In this document: positions 8,613 to 15,953 of the stretch, one piece after another
Position numbering within the stretch: the stretch's first letter is position 1
How the letters are laid out: the number at the start of each line of letters is the position of its first letter
DNA from: an uncultured Prevotellaceae bacterium
GTDB lineage: Bacteria > Bacteroidota > Bacteroidia > Bacteroidales > Bacteroidaceae
Length of the DNA: 16,208 bases
Direction: 5' to 3'
Assembly (NCBI GenBank): GCA_945827465.1
Contig: CALZOH010000046.1
Coordinates: 1 to 16,208, forward strand
Notes under the pieces: generated by a model
What the model saw: the letters and a program-made list of their open reading frames with translations, nothing else
What the model was told of the DNA's origin: nothing
Databases searched by the model: none
Translations under genes and position numbers: made by a program

Positions 8613-8657
8613 GAGGGCATCGACTCTTCTGCTATTCTGCTGAAAGTCGATGCCCTC
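8613..8657. terminator. 13-bp perfect inverted repeat between convergent genes, probable bidirectional terminator
   Basis: GAGGGCATCGACT (8613-8625) pairs with 8645-8657 around a 19-base loop. It lies between the ATPase stop (8587) and the convergent DUF1080 stop (8696). The plus-strand side is followed by a T-rich stretch (TGTATTTTA). Confidence 0.7.
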
Positions 8658-8695
8658 CTGTATTTTATGAAGTAGGAAGCCCTGAAAAGTTTCGT

Positions 8696-9469
8696 TTAGA
8701 GTTTCCTGATCCAGATATTTCTGAAGCTGATGGGTTGGCTGGGGTCGCCATGCGATTGCAACAGGATGGGACCGTCGCCGTGCTTGATTGTTTTCGGGAA
8801 ACCAATGTATTCCGTGGTGCCTAAAATCTCTGTGTTGCATTGCACAACCACTCCGTTGAGCAAAACAGTGACGCGTGGGCGGTAAAGATAGTCTCCGTCT
8901 TCTTTAAATACCGGTGCTGTATAGATGATATCATATACATTCCATTCTCCCGGTTTGCGCATCGGGTTAACCAATGGCGGAGTTTGCTTATAGATAGATC
9001 CTACCATTCCGTTGATGTAGGTTTCGTTGTTGTAGCTATCGAGAATTTGAATCTCATACATCCCTTGCAGATATACGCCACTGTTTCCTCTTGCCTGGCT
9101 GCTTCCCTCAATATCCTTGGGATTGCTCCATTCCAGGTGGAGTTGGAAACTGCCGAACTTCTCTTTGGTCCTGATGCTGCCCTTTTGCTTGTTCACCGTC
9201 ATCACGCCGTCCTTCAGCGTCCATGCAGCGGCCGTACCGTCTTCCATTTCCCATTTTGACAGGTCGGTTCCGTCGAATAAAACGATGGCGTCAGAGGGTG
9301 CCGACTGCGTTTGAATGTTTCCGGGGGTGACCACTTTGCGTTGTGGCGTCCAATATTCTGACATTCCGGGCTTCATGGGCTCGGGTTCAGGATATTTCTT
9401 TTCTTGAGCGTTGGCCGGTAGGGCCATTAAGCAAGTTACAAATAATGAGAAGCTAAAAATCTTTTTCAT
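8696..9469 (-). CDS. DUF1080 family secreted protein, probable 3-keto-glycoside hydrolase
   Basis: The 257-residue product has a signal peptide with a type I cleavage site after ANA (residue 21). The family marks are IVLFDGTDLSKWE (about 62-75), WTLKDGVMTV, the segment around FGSFQLHLEWSNP, RGNSGVYLQGMYEIQILDS, and a C-terminal GPILLQSHGDPSQPISFRNIW. This is the DUF1080 (PF06439) concanavalin-like fold. Members from Bacteroidetes have been linked to cleavage of 3-keto-glycosides, so a periplasmic or outer-surface role in carbohydrate use is likely. No oxidoreductase partner is adjacent. A TAnnTTTG element lies 30 bases upstream. It appears to be a single-gene unit ending at the convergent stem at 8613-8657. 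Confidence 0.9.
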   Translation of the reverse strand: MKKIFSFSLFVTCLMALPANAQEKKYPEPEPMKPGMSEYWTPQRKVVTPGNIQTQSAPSDAIVLFDGTDLSKWEMEDGTAAAWTLKDGVMTVNKQKGSIRTKEKFGSFQLHLEWSNPKDIEGSSQARGNSGVYLQGMYEIQILDSYNNETYINGMVGSIYKQTPPLVNPMRKPGEWNVYDIIYTAPVFKEDGDYLYRPRVTVLLNGVVVQCNTEILGTTEYIGFPKTIKHGDGPILLQSHGDPSQPISFRNIWIRKL

Positions 9470-9498
9470 CTTTCAAAATGATTGAGTTGTCTTGCCTG

Positions 9499-9506
9499 CA
9501 AATGTA
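9499..9506 (-). promoter_or_regulatory. Probable -7 element of the DUF1080 gene
   Basis: The minus strand reads TACATTTG, matching TAnnTTTG, 30 bases before the ATG. The -33 TTG is not at the usual distance; a TTTTG lies only 14 bases upstream. Confidence 0.5.
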
Positions 9507-9674
9507 CTAAAAATGCTTGGCAAAATATGTCTGAACCTGATTATTTAGTCATCAGTTGCACGAAATCGGTCTCTGCCCATCCTGCTGAAGGGATAGTTAT
9601 GTGCCGAAAAATGGTTGCCGAGATTGTTTTAGTCCTTCTGTCGGGCGTGTGTAATGCTTAGTATTGACCGTTAG

Positions 9675-9741
9675 AAAATAAAAAAGGGATACCACTGTAT
9701 CCCAACCTTGTTAACCTTAAATCTAATACTATGAAAAACAC
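9675..9741 (-). ncRNA. Probable small non-coding RNA with its own promoter and intrinsic terminator
   Basis: A transcript of about 65 bases is predicted. An exact TTTG-N19-TACCTTTG promoter (9746-9776, minus) places the start near 9741. The end is a 7-bp stem with a four-base loop followed by six T residues, an A and four more T residues. Between them is an AT-rich segment containing AAGGTT twice, spaced by AAC, with no convincing ORF on this strand. The sequence feels familiar as a recurring Bacteroides intergenic element, and families of paralogous small RNAs are known in that genus, but I cannot assign it. It lies about 170 bases upstream of the DUF1080 promoter on the same strand, with its own terminator, so it is probably independent of that gene. 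The rest of 9507-9831 shows nothing I can name. Confidence 0.65.
9681..9703 (-). terminator. Intrinsic terminator of the small RNA
   Basis: The minus strand reads GGGATAC, loop AGTG, GTATCCC (9703-9686), then TTTTTT (9685-9680). The stem is perfect and followed directly by the T-run, a textbook Rho-independent terminator. Confidence 0.8.
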
Positions 9742-9745
9742 ATTG

Positions 9746-9776
9746 CAAAGGTACGTACTTTTCTTTTTCCTCCAAA
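9746..9776 (-). promoter_or_regulatory. Consensus Bacteroidetes promoter of the small RNA
   Basis: The minus strand has TTTG (9776-9773), a spacer of exactly 19 bases and TACCTTTG (9753-9746). Both halves match the group consensus. Confidence 0.75.
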
Positions 9777-9859
9777 TTAAATCACGAAAATATTTTCAGG
9801 TATAACATTTTTTTAGAAAAAACGGACTTGATTGAAAACTCTACGTGTCAGGATTTCTG

Positions 9860-9867
9860 TATTTTTG
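9860..9867 (+). promoter_or_regulatory. Probable -7 element for the 9889-11051 gene pair
   Basis: TATTTTTG matches TAnnTTTG, 21 bases before ATG 9889. The nearest TTG upstream is 25 bases away, longer than ideal. The position argues against translation from the in-frame TTG at 9832. Confidence 0.45.
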
Positions 9868-9888
9868 TGTGCGATGTCGTTTGAATGT

Positions 9889-10500
9889 ATGTTTTTTAGG
9901 TTGTTCAATGTGTTTTCCCGATGGAAATGTAGTCTTGGTTATGGCGTGCAATCTCCTTTTGCCTATCAGTTTATTCGTGGTGTCATTCATGAGCAGGGTG
10001 AATATTATGCCTATGCCACTTTGCGCCGGCTCTCATCGACTGCCACGAAAGATTCAGCGCTTGCTCATTTCGGTTTGAAGTGGAACCAACTGTTTTTCAG
10101 GCTGGCTAATTTTGTACAACCCCGCACCCTGCTTCTCCCTACCTCCCTTTCGCCGCTGTCGCAGCAGTATTTCAAGTCGGGTTGCCTGTCTGCCCGTGTG
10201 AACACCTATCAAACTACTGAAGATGGGGCTCGCTTGCTGGTGCAAGAAGGTGACGGCCCCTGGTTGTGTCTGTGCGACGTGTCGTTGGCAGCCCAATTTG
10301 TGCAGCGCACATCGATGTCAGCGCCATTTTCCGACGGATGGCTTCTCGTGACGGGCATCAACAAAGATCAGGAGGCCCGTCGGCTATGGCAGTCTTTGGT
10401 TGACAATAAAAAAACGGTTCTGACGTTTGATTTATATCAGGTGGGATTGATCTTTTTCAATCTCAAATATGTGAAACAGCATTATCAACTCAAGTTTTAG
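9889..10500 (+). CDS. Conserved Bacteroidetes-type protein of unknown function, possibly a degenerate methyltransferase-like fold
   Basis: The 203-residue protein begins MFFRLFNVFSRWK if ATG 9889 is used; ATG 9874 or TTG 9832 would extend it, but a promoter element lies at 9860. The early segment GYGVQSPFAYQFIRGVI followed by EYYAYATLRRL resembles the (H)SPFA(F/Y) N-terminal region of Bacteroidetes class I SAM-methyltransferase-like proteins. The C-terminal FDLYQVGLIFFNLKYVKQHYQL is also of that kind. The glycine-rich SAM-binding motif I is not evident, so activity is doubtful. Its stop lies eight bases before the adenosyltransferase ATG, so the two are probably one operon. Confidence 0.7.
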   Translation: MFFRLFNVFSRWKCSLGYGVQSPFAYQFIRGVIHEQGEYYAYATLRRLSSTATKDSALAHFGLKWNQLFFRLANFVQPRTLLLPTSLSPLSQQYFKSGCLSARVNTYQTTEDGARLLVQEGDGPWLCLCDVSLAAQFVQRTSMSAPFSDGWLLVTGINKDQEARRLWQSLVDNKKTVLTFDLYQVGLIFFNLKYVKQHYQLKF

Positions 10501-10508
10501 TGAATAGC

Positions 10509-11051
10509 ATGAAAAAATCAATGATTTATACTCGTAAAGGTGATACCGGCACCACGTCTTTGGTTCATGGCACACGTGTTAGTAAGGCTTCGCCTCGTTT
10601 GGTATCATACGGTACAGTGGATGAACTCAACTCACATCTGGGCCTTTTGGTATCTTTGATGACTGAAGGGGATGATACGGCGTTTCTGTTAGAGGTTCAG
10701 CGTGCATTGTTTCGGGTTGGAGCCTTGTTGGCCACCGAAGATCGCGAAGGAGAACCCTCTGCCACTTTCGATGCAGCCTTGCTTGAGCGTTTGGAACGAC
10801 AAATCGACAGCGACGATGCCCTGTTGCCACCCATGCGTTTCTTCATCTTGCCCGGTGGCAGTCAGGCTGCAGCTCAGGCACATGTCTGCCGAACGGTCTG
10901 TAGGAGGGCTGAAAGATGTATTGTCGAACTGGCGGAGACCGAAAAAGTAGATCCCGTTTTGCAAAGCTATATAAACAGATTGTCGGATTATCTCTTTGTT
11001 TTAGCACGTAAACTGAACATGCAATCAGGAATTGATGAAAAAAAGCTATGA
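10509..11051 (+). CDS. PduO-type cob(I)alamin adenosyltransferase
   Basis: Transfers adenosine from ATP to cob(I)alamin, making the coenzyme B12 used by enzymes such as methylmalonyl-CoA mutase. The 180-residue length is normal for the trimeric PduO/MMAB class. Visible motifs are the ATP-binding YTRKGDTGTTSL (7-18), SYGTVDELNSHLG (33-45), FILPGGS (112-118), AHVCRTVCRRAER (124-136) and NRLSDYLFVLAR (156-167). ATG 10509 is preferred over GTG 10500 because the latter overlaps the upstream stop and adds only three residues. It is the second gene after the 203-residue protein. No cobalamin riboswitch was recognised upstream of the pair. Confidence 0.94.
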   Translation: MKKSMIYTRKGDTGTTSLVHGTRVSKASPRLVSYGTVDELNSHLGLLVSLMTEGDDTAFLLEVQRALFRVGALLATEDREGEPSATFDAALLERLERQIDSDDALLPPMRFFILPGGSQAAAQAHVCRTVCRRAERCIVELAETEKVDPVLQSYINRLSDYLFVLARKLNMQSGIDEKKL

Positions 11052-11054
11052 TTG

Positions 11055-11085
11055 TTTGGTGCTTTCTTAGAATATTGTATTTTTG
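11055..11085 (+). promoter_or_regulatory. Consensus promoter of the DUF2795 gene
   Basis: TTTG (11055-11058), a 19-base spacer and TATTTTTG (11078-11085) match the Bacteroidetes consensus in both halves. It starts four bases after the adenosyltransferase stop, so the downstream gene is transcribed independently. Confidence 0.75.
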
Positions 11086-11137
11086 CCGAAGTATAATAAG
11101 TAGCATATCGTTAAACAACCAATTTGAATAAAGAAAA

Positions 11138-11359
11138 ATGTATTGGACATTAGAATTAGCGTCAAAATTAGAAGATGCACCTTGGCCTGCAACTAAAGAT
11201 GAACTCATTGACTACGCAATGCGTTCAGGAGCGCCGATGGAAGTGGTTGAAAATCTCCAAGAGATAGAGGATGAGGGTGAGCCTTATGATTCCATAGAGG
11301 ATTTATGGCCCGACTATCCTACAAAAGAAGACTTCTTTTTCAACGAAGACGAGTATTAG
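11138..11359 (+). CDS. DUF2795 family small acidic protein
   Basis: A 73-residue protein beginning MYWTLELASKLEDAPWPATK and ending in a strongly acidic tail (KEDFFFNEDEY). The DUF2795 core, with a helix-turn pattern (TKDELIDYAMRSGAPMEVVENL), is visible. Near-identical short proteins are widespread in Bacteroidales; the function is unknown. It has its own consensus promoter about 50 bases upstream and a terminator hairpin just downstream, so it is a single-gene unit. Confidence 0.88.
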   Translation: MYWTLELASKLEDAPWPATKDELIDYAMRSGAPMEVVENLQEIEDEGEPYDSIEDLWPDYPTKEDFFFNEDEY

Positions 11360-11400
11360 CCGATTCTTCAGTCCGAAGATAGAGCGAATACTGTAATAAA

Positions 11401-11448
11401 CAGAGACAATGAAAAGGCATATTTACCTTCGCATTGCCTCTGTTTCTT
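11401..11448 (+). terminator. Terminator-like hairpin after the DUF2795 gene
   Basis: CAGAGACAATG (11401-11411) pairs with CATTGCCTCTG (11432-11442) with one mismatch, followed by TTTCTTTA. The loop of 20 bases is long but the position is right. Confidence 0.6.
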
Positions 11449-11502
11449 TATGGAGCTATTGCCTTGCTATGTAGTATATTGGATATTTTAAATTTAGATA
11501 GA

Positions 11503-14019
11503 ATGAAAAAAATACTGTTTTCGGTCTTGGCCCTGTTGCTGTTTATTTCGTGCCAGACCAATACATCCGACGATGTATTTAAGCCTTACCAGACTACGGA
11601 TCTGCGCCTGCCGGCGGTTCCGATAGTAGTGAATGACCCTTATTTCTCCATCTGGTCGCCTTATGACCGGTTGACTGACGGTTTGACCCGCCATTGGACC
11701 GGTGCTGAGAAGCCCATTACGGCCTTTTTGCGTGTGGATGGCACCGTTTACCGTGTGATGGGTGCTAAAGCCGAAGTGCTCAAGGCCTTGCTACCGGTTG
11801 CTGCCGAAGAAAAATGGGAGGCGCCGCATAGCCGAACCTATCAGAAAGGATGGGAAATGCCTGACTTTGACGATTCAGCCTGGAGTGTAGCTGCAGGAGC
11901 CTTTGGCGATACGGGGGCAGCCTTTATTCACACCAAATGGGCCGGTGACAATACCGATGTATTTGTCAGACGCACCGTAGAACTCACTGAAGACATGTTG
12001 GCCAAGGATTTTTACCTGAAATATTCTCATGACGACGTCTTCCAAGTCTTCGTCAACGGCGTAGAAGTGCTTAACACGGGTGAAACATGGAAAAGCAACC
12101 AAAAATATATGTTTGACGAAGTGGCCAAAAGTGCCTTGCGCCCCGGTAAGAACGTCATTGCGGCCCATTGCCACAATACTTACGGCGGTGCAATGCTTGA
12201 CTACGGATTGTATTATAATCCCATCGAAGAGAACTCTTCCATTCAAGATGCCAAGCAGAAGTCTGTCGACGTGTTGGCCACCTCAACCTATTACACGATG
12301 GAGTGCGGACCGGTGGAACTGGATCTCGTCTTCACGGCTCCGGTCCTGATTGACGATTACGACCTCCTGTCAACACCCATCAACTATATTTCTTATCAGG
12401 TACGACCCACTGACGGCAAGGAACATCAGGTGCAGTTCTATCTGGATGCCTCTGCCGAGTTGGCGGTCAATGCTCTGATGCAGCCCACACACATCCAACT
12501 CGAAACGGTCAAGGGTACCCAATACCTGAAATGTGGCACCATCGAGCAGCCGATGCTCGCCAAGAAGGGTGACAACATCTGCATCGATTGGGGTTACCTC
12601 TATTTGCCGGCAGTGAATGGCTGCGTTGCCATGGGTAATCTGTCTGATATGCAGAATCAGTTTGTGCAGAACGGTTCTTTGCCTGAGTCACCGTCAGAAT
12701 GCGTCAATCGTGACGCGGCGGGAACCAAAGTTCTGGCTTATCTCCATGACTTCGGTACCGTGAAGGATAAACCTCAGTCGAGTTTTGCCATGATTGGATA
12801 TGATGAGGTGCTCGACATCGAGTATCTGCATCAGCCTTACAAGGCTTACTGGACGCACAACGGAACAGTGTCTATCTACGACGCTTTTGAGAAGTTGAAA
12901 AACAATTATCAATCCATCATGAAGCGTTGTCGGGCACTTGACCAGCGTATCTATGACGATGGTCTGAAAGCCGCAGACAAAAAATATGCCGAAATTCTCT
13001 CTGCCGCTTATCGCCATGTGATCGTTGCCCATAAATTATTCCAGGACAAGGACGGCAACCTGTTGTTCTTCTCCAAAGAAAATGACTCCAACGGAAGCGT
13101 TAACACCGTTGACCTGACATATCCCGAAGCTCCGCTCTTCCTGGTGTACAATCCTGAGCTGCAAAAGGCCATGATGACCAGCATTCTCGATTATAGTTTG
13201 TCGGGACGTTGGACTAAACCTTTCGCCGCACACGATATGGGCACCTATCCCATCGCTAACGGTCAGACCTATGGTGGCGATATGCCATTGGAAGAGTCTG
13301 GCAACATGCTCACACTGGCTGCTACGATTTGTCAGCTGGATGGCAACACCAAGTACGTGGATAAATATTGGGACATTCTCACTCAGTGGAACAATTACTT
13401 GGTTGAAAACGGCCAAGATCCGGCTGAGCAATTGTGTACCGACGATTTTGCCGGACATTGGGCTCATAACTGCAACCTGTCAGCCAAAGCCATTATGGGA
13501 ATATTGGCTTACTCGCGCATGGCCGATATGCGTGGCGAGAAAGAAGTGGCTCAAAAGTATGAGGCACTGGCCAAACAAATGGCGCAGAAGTGGGAAGAAG
13601 ATGCGCGCGACGGTGATGATCATTATCGATTGGCTTACGACCGTCCCGACACCTGGAGTCAGAAGTATAATATGGTTTGGGACAAGTTGTGGAACACCCA
13701 TATTTTCCCAAACAATGCCATCGAGAAGGAAATTCAATATTATTTAGGTAAGCAGAACACCTACGGACTGCCTCTTGACTGTCGCCGCGATTATACCAAG
13801 AGCGACTGGATCATGTGGACAGCCGCCATGGCGTCTGACAAGGCTACGTTCCAGAAGTTCGTTGATCCGTTGTATAAATATATTGATGAAACTCCGTCGC
13901 GAGTGGCCATCAGCGACTGGCACGACACCAAGACGGGCCGTTATGAGCATTTCATCGGCCGTTCGGTCATTGGCGGATATTGGATGAAGGTATTGATGGA
14001 CAAACTGCATTCCAAATAA
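11503..14019 (+). CDS. GtaA-type glutaminase-like lipoprotein (DUF4964/DUF5127/DUF4965/DUF1793 architecture)
   Basis: The 838-residue product begins MKKILFSVLALLLFISC, a lipoprotein signal with lipobox FISC and modified Cys17, so it is probably exported and lipid-anchored. The N-terminal part (LPAVPIVVNDPYFSIWSP, about 37-54) is typical of bacterial relatives of Aspergillus glutaminase A. Residues of about 100-225 form an inserted galactose-binding-like beta-sandwich (WEMPDFDDSAW, FVRRTVEL, FVNGVEVLNTGE). The catalytic-type helical domain is marked by DLTYPEAPLFLVYNP, MGTYPIANGQ, PLEESGNML, AHNCNLSAKAI, GLPLDCRRDYTKSDW and a C-terminal HFIGRSVIGGYWM. Glutaminase activity is inferred from the family; a glycosidase-like role is possible. 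An upstream in-frame TTG (11434) lies inside the previous terminator and was rejected. A weak promoter-like TAAATTTA is at 11489-11496. Confidence 0.9.
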   Translation: MKKILFSVLALLLFISCQTNTSDDVFKPYQTTDLRLPAVPIVVNDPYFSIWSPYDRLTDGLTRHWTGAEKPITAFLRVDGTVYRVMGAKAEVLKALLPVAAEEKWEAPHSRTYQKGWEMPDFDDSAWSVAAGAFGDTGAAFIHTKWAGDNTDVFVRRTVELTEDMLAKDFYLKYSHDDVFQVFVNGVEVLNTGETWKSNQKYMFDEVAKSALRPGKNVIAAHCHNTYGGAMLDYGLYYNPIEENSSIQDAKQKSVDVLATSTYYTMECGPVELDLVFTAPVLIDDYDLLSTPINYISYQVRPTDGKEHQVQFYLDASAELAVNALMQPTHIQLETVKGTQYLKCGTIEQPMLAKKGDNICIDWGYLYLPAVNGCVAMGNLSDMQNQFVQNGSLPESPSECVNRDAAGTKVLAYLHDFGTVKDKPQSSFAMIGYDEVLDIEYLHQPYKAYWTHNGTVSIYDAFEKLKNNYQSIMKRCRALDQRIYDDGLKAADKKYAEILSAAYRHVIVAHKLFQDKDGNLLFFSKENDSNGSVNTVDLTYPEAPLFLVYNPELQKAMMTSILDYSLSGRWTKPFAAHDMGTYPIANGQTYGGDMPLEESGNMLTLAATICQLDGNTKYVDKYWDILTQWNNYLVENGQDPAEQLCTDDFAGHWAHNCNLSAKAIMGILAYSRMADMRGEKEVAQKYEALAKQMAQKWEEDARDGDDHYRLAYDRPDTWSQKYNMVWDKLWNTHIFPNNAIEKEIQYYLGKQNTYGLPLDCRRDYTKSDWIMWTAAMASDKATFQKFVDPLYKYIDETPSRVAISDWHDTKTGRYEHFIGRSVIGGYWMKVLMDKLHSK

Positions 14020-14041
14020 GTCGCATCAGACCGAAGGATAT

Positions 14042-14062
14042 AGGAATCATCATTTGATTCCT
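14042..14062 (+). terminator. Hairpin after the glutaminase-like gene
   Basis: AGGAATCA (14042-14049) pairs with TGATTCCT (14055-14062) around a five-base loop, 23 bases after the stop, followed by GTGTTTTA. It is a plausible intrinsic terminator. Confidence 0.6.
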
Positions 14063-14084
14063 GTGTTTTAGCGAACAACTATTG

Positions 14085-14112
14085 TGGCGCAAGGGCGTAA
14101 GCCTTTGCGCCA
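14085..14112. repeat. 12-bp palindromic hairpin, possible divergent member of the downstream repeat family
   Basis: TGGCGCAAGGGC (14085-14096) pairs with GCCTTTGCGCCA (14101-14112) with one G-T wobble and a four-base loop (GTAA). The flank GCGAACAA just before it matches the flank of the palindrome at 14207, suggesting the same element family with a different core. A T-run (GTTTTTTG) follows, so it may also act as a second terminator. Confidence 0.6.
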
Positions 14113-14193
14113 TATAGTTTTTTGTTCAAATCGGTGGGTAATGGTTATTCATTACATGTTGTTTGTTGCAGTAATGGATATCATTTTGGTATT

Positions 14194-14413
14194 TAAGCGA
14201 ACAAGTGTAGGGGCGTATCGCATACGCCCTTCACATTGGCGATGTTGCATGTAAGCGGCGAATATGCCGACATTGTTTGAGGGGTTATTTTTCAGTGCGA
14301 AGGATGTAAATTTATTGTTTTAAGCGAAGAAGTGTAGGGGCGTATCGCATACGCCCTTCATGTGAGCGATGTTGCATGTTGGTGGCGAAGTTGCCGTCAT
14401 CGTTTGAGGGGTT
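14194..14413 (+). repeat. Two tandem 127-bp repeats carrying the GGGCGTATCGCATACGCCC palindrome
   Basis: Two copies start at 14194 and 14321. Each begins TTAAGCGAA(C/G)AAGTGTA and carries the palindrome (14211-14229 and 14338-14356; 8-bp stem, 3-base loop). Shared segments follow (GCGATGTTGCATGT, GTTTGAGGGGTT). The copies diverge after the palindrome. No ORF of note was seen. Confidence 0.85.
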
Positions 14414-14466
14414 TTTTGGTTGAAATTGTGCGGTGAATATTCTTTGTTACTGCATTGTTTGCCGCT

Positions 14467-14747
14467 GTGAGGGCGTATGCGATACGCCCCTACATATGTT
14501 CGTTTGAAATTTTGGGGTGATGGCTTTGTTTGTGTGGCTTGTTCGCTGATGTGAGGGCGTATGCGATACGCCCCTACACATGTTCGTTTGAAATTTTGGG
14601 GTGATGGCTTCGTTTGAGGTGCTCCTTCGCTGCTGTGAGGGCGTATGCGATACGCCCCTACACTTGTTTGTTTGAAATTTTGGGGTGATGGCGTCGTTTG
14701 AGGTGCTCGTTCGCCGCTGTGAGGGCGTATGCGATACGCCCCTACAG
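14467..14747 (-). repeat. Tandem 84-bp repeat with the same palindrome in inverted orientation
   Basis: Units start at 14467, 14551, 14635 and 14719 (the last truncated after its palindrome). The palindromes (read here as GGGCGTATGCGATACGCCC) lie at 14471, 14555, 14639 and 14723, each followed by CCTAC. The spacer contains a constant GTTTGAAATTTTGGGGTGATGG segment. Since 84 is divisible by three, the minus strand shows a spurious 28-residue repeated ORF (14447-14791). Confidence 0.9.
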
Positions 14748-14780
14748 TTTTTCTTTTTTATATAATGATGTAAAAATAAT

Positions 14781-14817
14781 GGGAGGCCCATGTCCTTTTG
14801 TGGATGATGGGCCTCCC
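14781..14817 (-). terminator. 11-bp perfect hairpin, terminator of the 14856-15659 gene
   Basis: GGGAGGCCCAT (14781-14791) pairs with ATGGGCCTCCC (14807-14817). Read on the minus strand it follows the gene stop by about 40 bases and is followed by a T-rich stretch (ATTATTTTTA). Confidence 0.75.
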
Positions 14818-14855
14818 GTCTGTTTGTTAAGCTGCCTGCGGTTCCCCAAGGCCGC

Positions 14856-15659
14856 TTACTCGGTAACCTCCGATTCTACTGGTTCATTAACCGGGTCTTC
14901 GGAGGCAACAGGTTCTTCTGTCGCCGGGACATCGGAATCTGTAGCTTTATTCTTACGCAACGTGGTCACACGTTTGAGCTCTGTCTTCAGATTTTCAAGG
15001 TAAACATTCCAGTTGGCAATGAATGTCTGATAGGGAGCAGGGTCGTCTGCCGTGTTGACATAAGAATCTATCAAATCGGCCGTCGCATCATAGGCCTTGT
15101 CGCAAGCTAAACGGGCGTTTTTAAGGGCACCTTTTTCGCGCGATGCCACTTCTGCTTCGCGTTCAGAGAGCATTCGTTCCACATCATTGTTGGCCAGAAT
15201 CATGGCATTCAAACATGGTTCTAAACCAAGCGTTTTCATGTGGGCGAGCAGGTCCTCTTGAGTCAGTTTTTTGATGATCTGACTCATTTTAGCCGATTCG
15301 TTGTTGCGATTTTCGGCTGGTTTGAGTTCATACTCTTTCAATACACTCTGAATGGCAGTTGCCGCCTTGTCTTGAGCTTCATGATCGGAGCCGGACCAGG
15401 CTGACACAATTGTTTTCATGATGGTGTACTCCTTATCGCGCGCTTTGTCGGCGGCGTTAATGGCTTCTGTCTTCTCTGTGTTGATTGACTCGCGATAGAG
15501 TTCGGCTTCTACCATATAAAGGCTTTTGAAATTTGTAACGGCTTCGGTCATTTTTGTTTCAGACCACTCTTCTGCTAAGAGTGCCGTAGTCCATTTCTTG
15601 ACGAAATGGAAATGAGCAGCATTGCTCATGCGCTTTTTTGTGAATTTCTGGATCTTCAT
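14856..15659 (-). CDS. Probable DUF6261 family protein, helical with acidic tail
   Basis: The 267-residue product begins MKIQKFTKKRMSNAAHFHF, a basic start followed by the N-A-x-HF pattern I associate with DUF6261 proteins of Bacteroidetes (from memory). No signal peptide or membrane segment is visible. The body is predicted largely helical and charged, with heptad-like stretches, and the last 30 or so residues are a low-complexity Glu/Pro/Val/Ser tail. No catalytic motif was recognised. The stop is followed by a strong terminator hairpin. Upstream lies a long hairpin-rich region without a recognisable consensus promoter. The function is unknown; the family assignment is tentative. Confidence 0.65.
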   Translation of the reverse strand: MKIQKFTKKRMSNAAHFHFVKKWTTALLAEEWSETKMTEAVTNFKSLYMVEAELYRESINTEKTEAINAADKARDKEYTIMKTIVSAWSGSDHEAQDKAATAIQSVLKEYELKPAENRNNESAKMSQIIKKLTQEDLLAHMKTLGLEPCLNAMILANNDVERMLSEREAEVASREKGALKNARLACDKAYDATADLIDSYVNTADDPAPYQTFIANWNVYLENLKTELKRVTTLRKNKATDSDVPATEEPVASEDPVNEPVESEVTE

Positions 15660-15688
15660 GTTCGTATTCTTTTGATTTTTTTGGTAAA

Positions 15689-15775
15689 ATGGAGGCTGAA
15701 ACAGCCTCTCGAACTAATCTCAACGACCCGGAACCGTTGGGCCGCTTTCAAACAGGAGGACCGCCGAAGCGGTAA
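15689..15775 (+). CDS. Candidate 28-codon small ORF
   Basis: ATG 15689 opens a 28-residue frame (starting MEAETASRTN, ending GGPPKR) that stops at TAA 15773-15775. The codons are sensible, but the frame coincides with two hairpins (15692-15708 and 15760-15773), so selection on RNA structure could explain it equally well. No promoter or Shine-Dalgarno sequence was seen. Confidence 0.2.
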   Translation: MEAETASRTNLNDPEPLGRFQTGGPPKR

Positions 15776-15921
15776 AGTGCAAATAGTGCTACCGGAGTTC
15801 CGCTGCTCAAAATAGAACCGCTCTTTCCGCGCACCCTGTACGGTTGTCGGCCTTGGGGCCGTCTTTCCGCACCATCTTCCATATACCTCTCCCGTCATGG
15901 GGAGTGGTTTTCATCATGGCA

Positions 15922-15953
15922 TCAGAAGGTTTTTCCCCTGGGGAAACTTCTGA
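15922..15953. other. Long bulged hairpin in the structured leader
   Basis: TCAGAAG plus TTTCCCC on the left (interrupted by GTT) pairs with GGGGAAACTTCTGA on the right, giving up to 14 base pairs with a 3-base bulge and a tight loop. No T-run follows on either side, so it is not an obvious terminator. Confidence 0.6.

Noticed and set aside
9731..9805. 24-codon plus-strand ORF beginning MKNTLQRYV
   Set aside because: It overlaps the promoter and body of the small RNA on the other strand, and the promoter match explains the sequence better.
10400..10509. Cobalamin riboswitch before the adenosyltransferase gene
   Set aside because: The gene starts eight bases after the preceding stop, and no B12-box-like conserved segment was recognised there or before 9889.
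11434..11502. Upstream in-frame TTG start for the glutaminase-like protein
   Set aside because: It lies inside the terminator stem of the preceding gene and would bury the lipoprotein signal that starts at ATG 11503.
14447..14791. Minus-strand ORF encoding a 28-residue repeated peptide (CRGVSHTPSQ...)
   Set aside because: The repeat period of 84 bases is a multiple of three, so any open unit yields a repeat protein. The sequence is explained by the palindrome array, and it has no promoter or start context.
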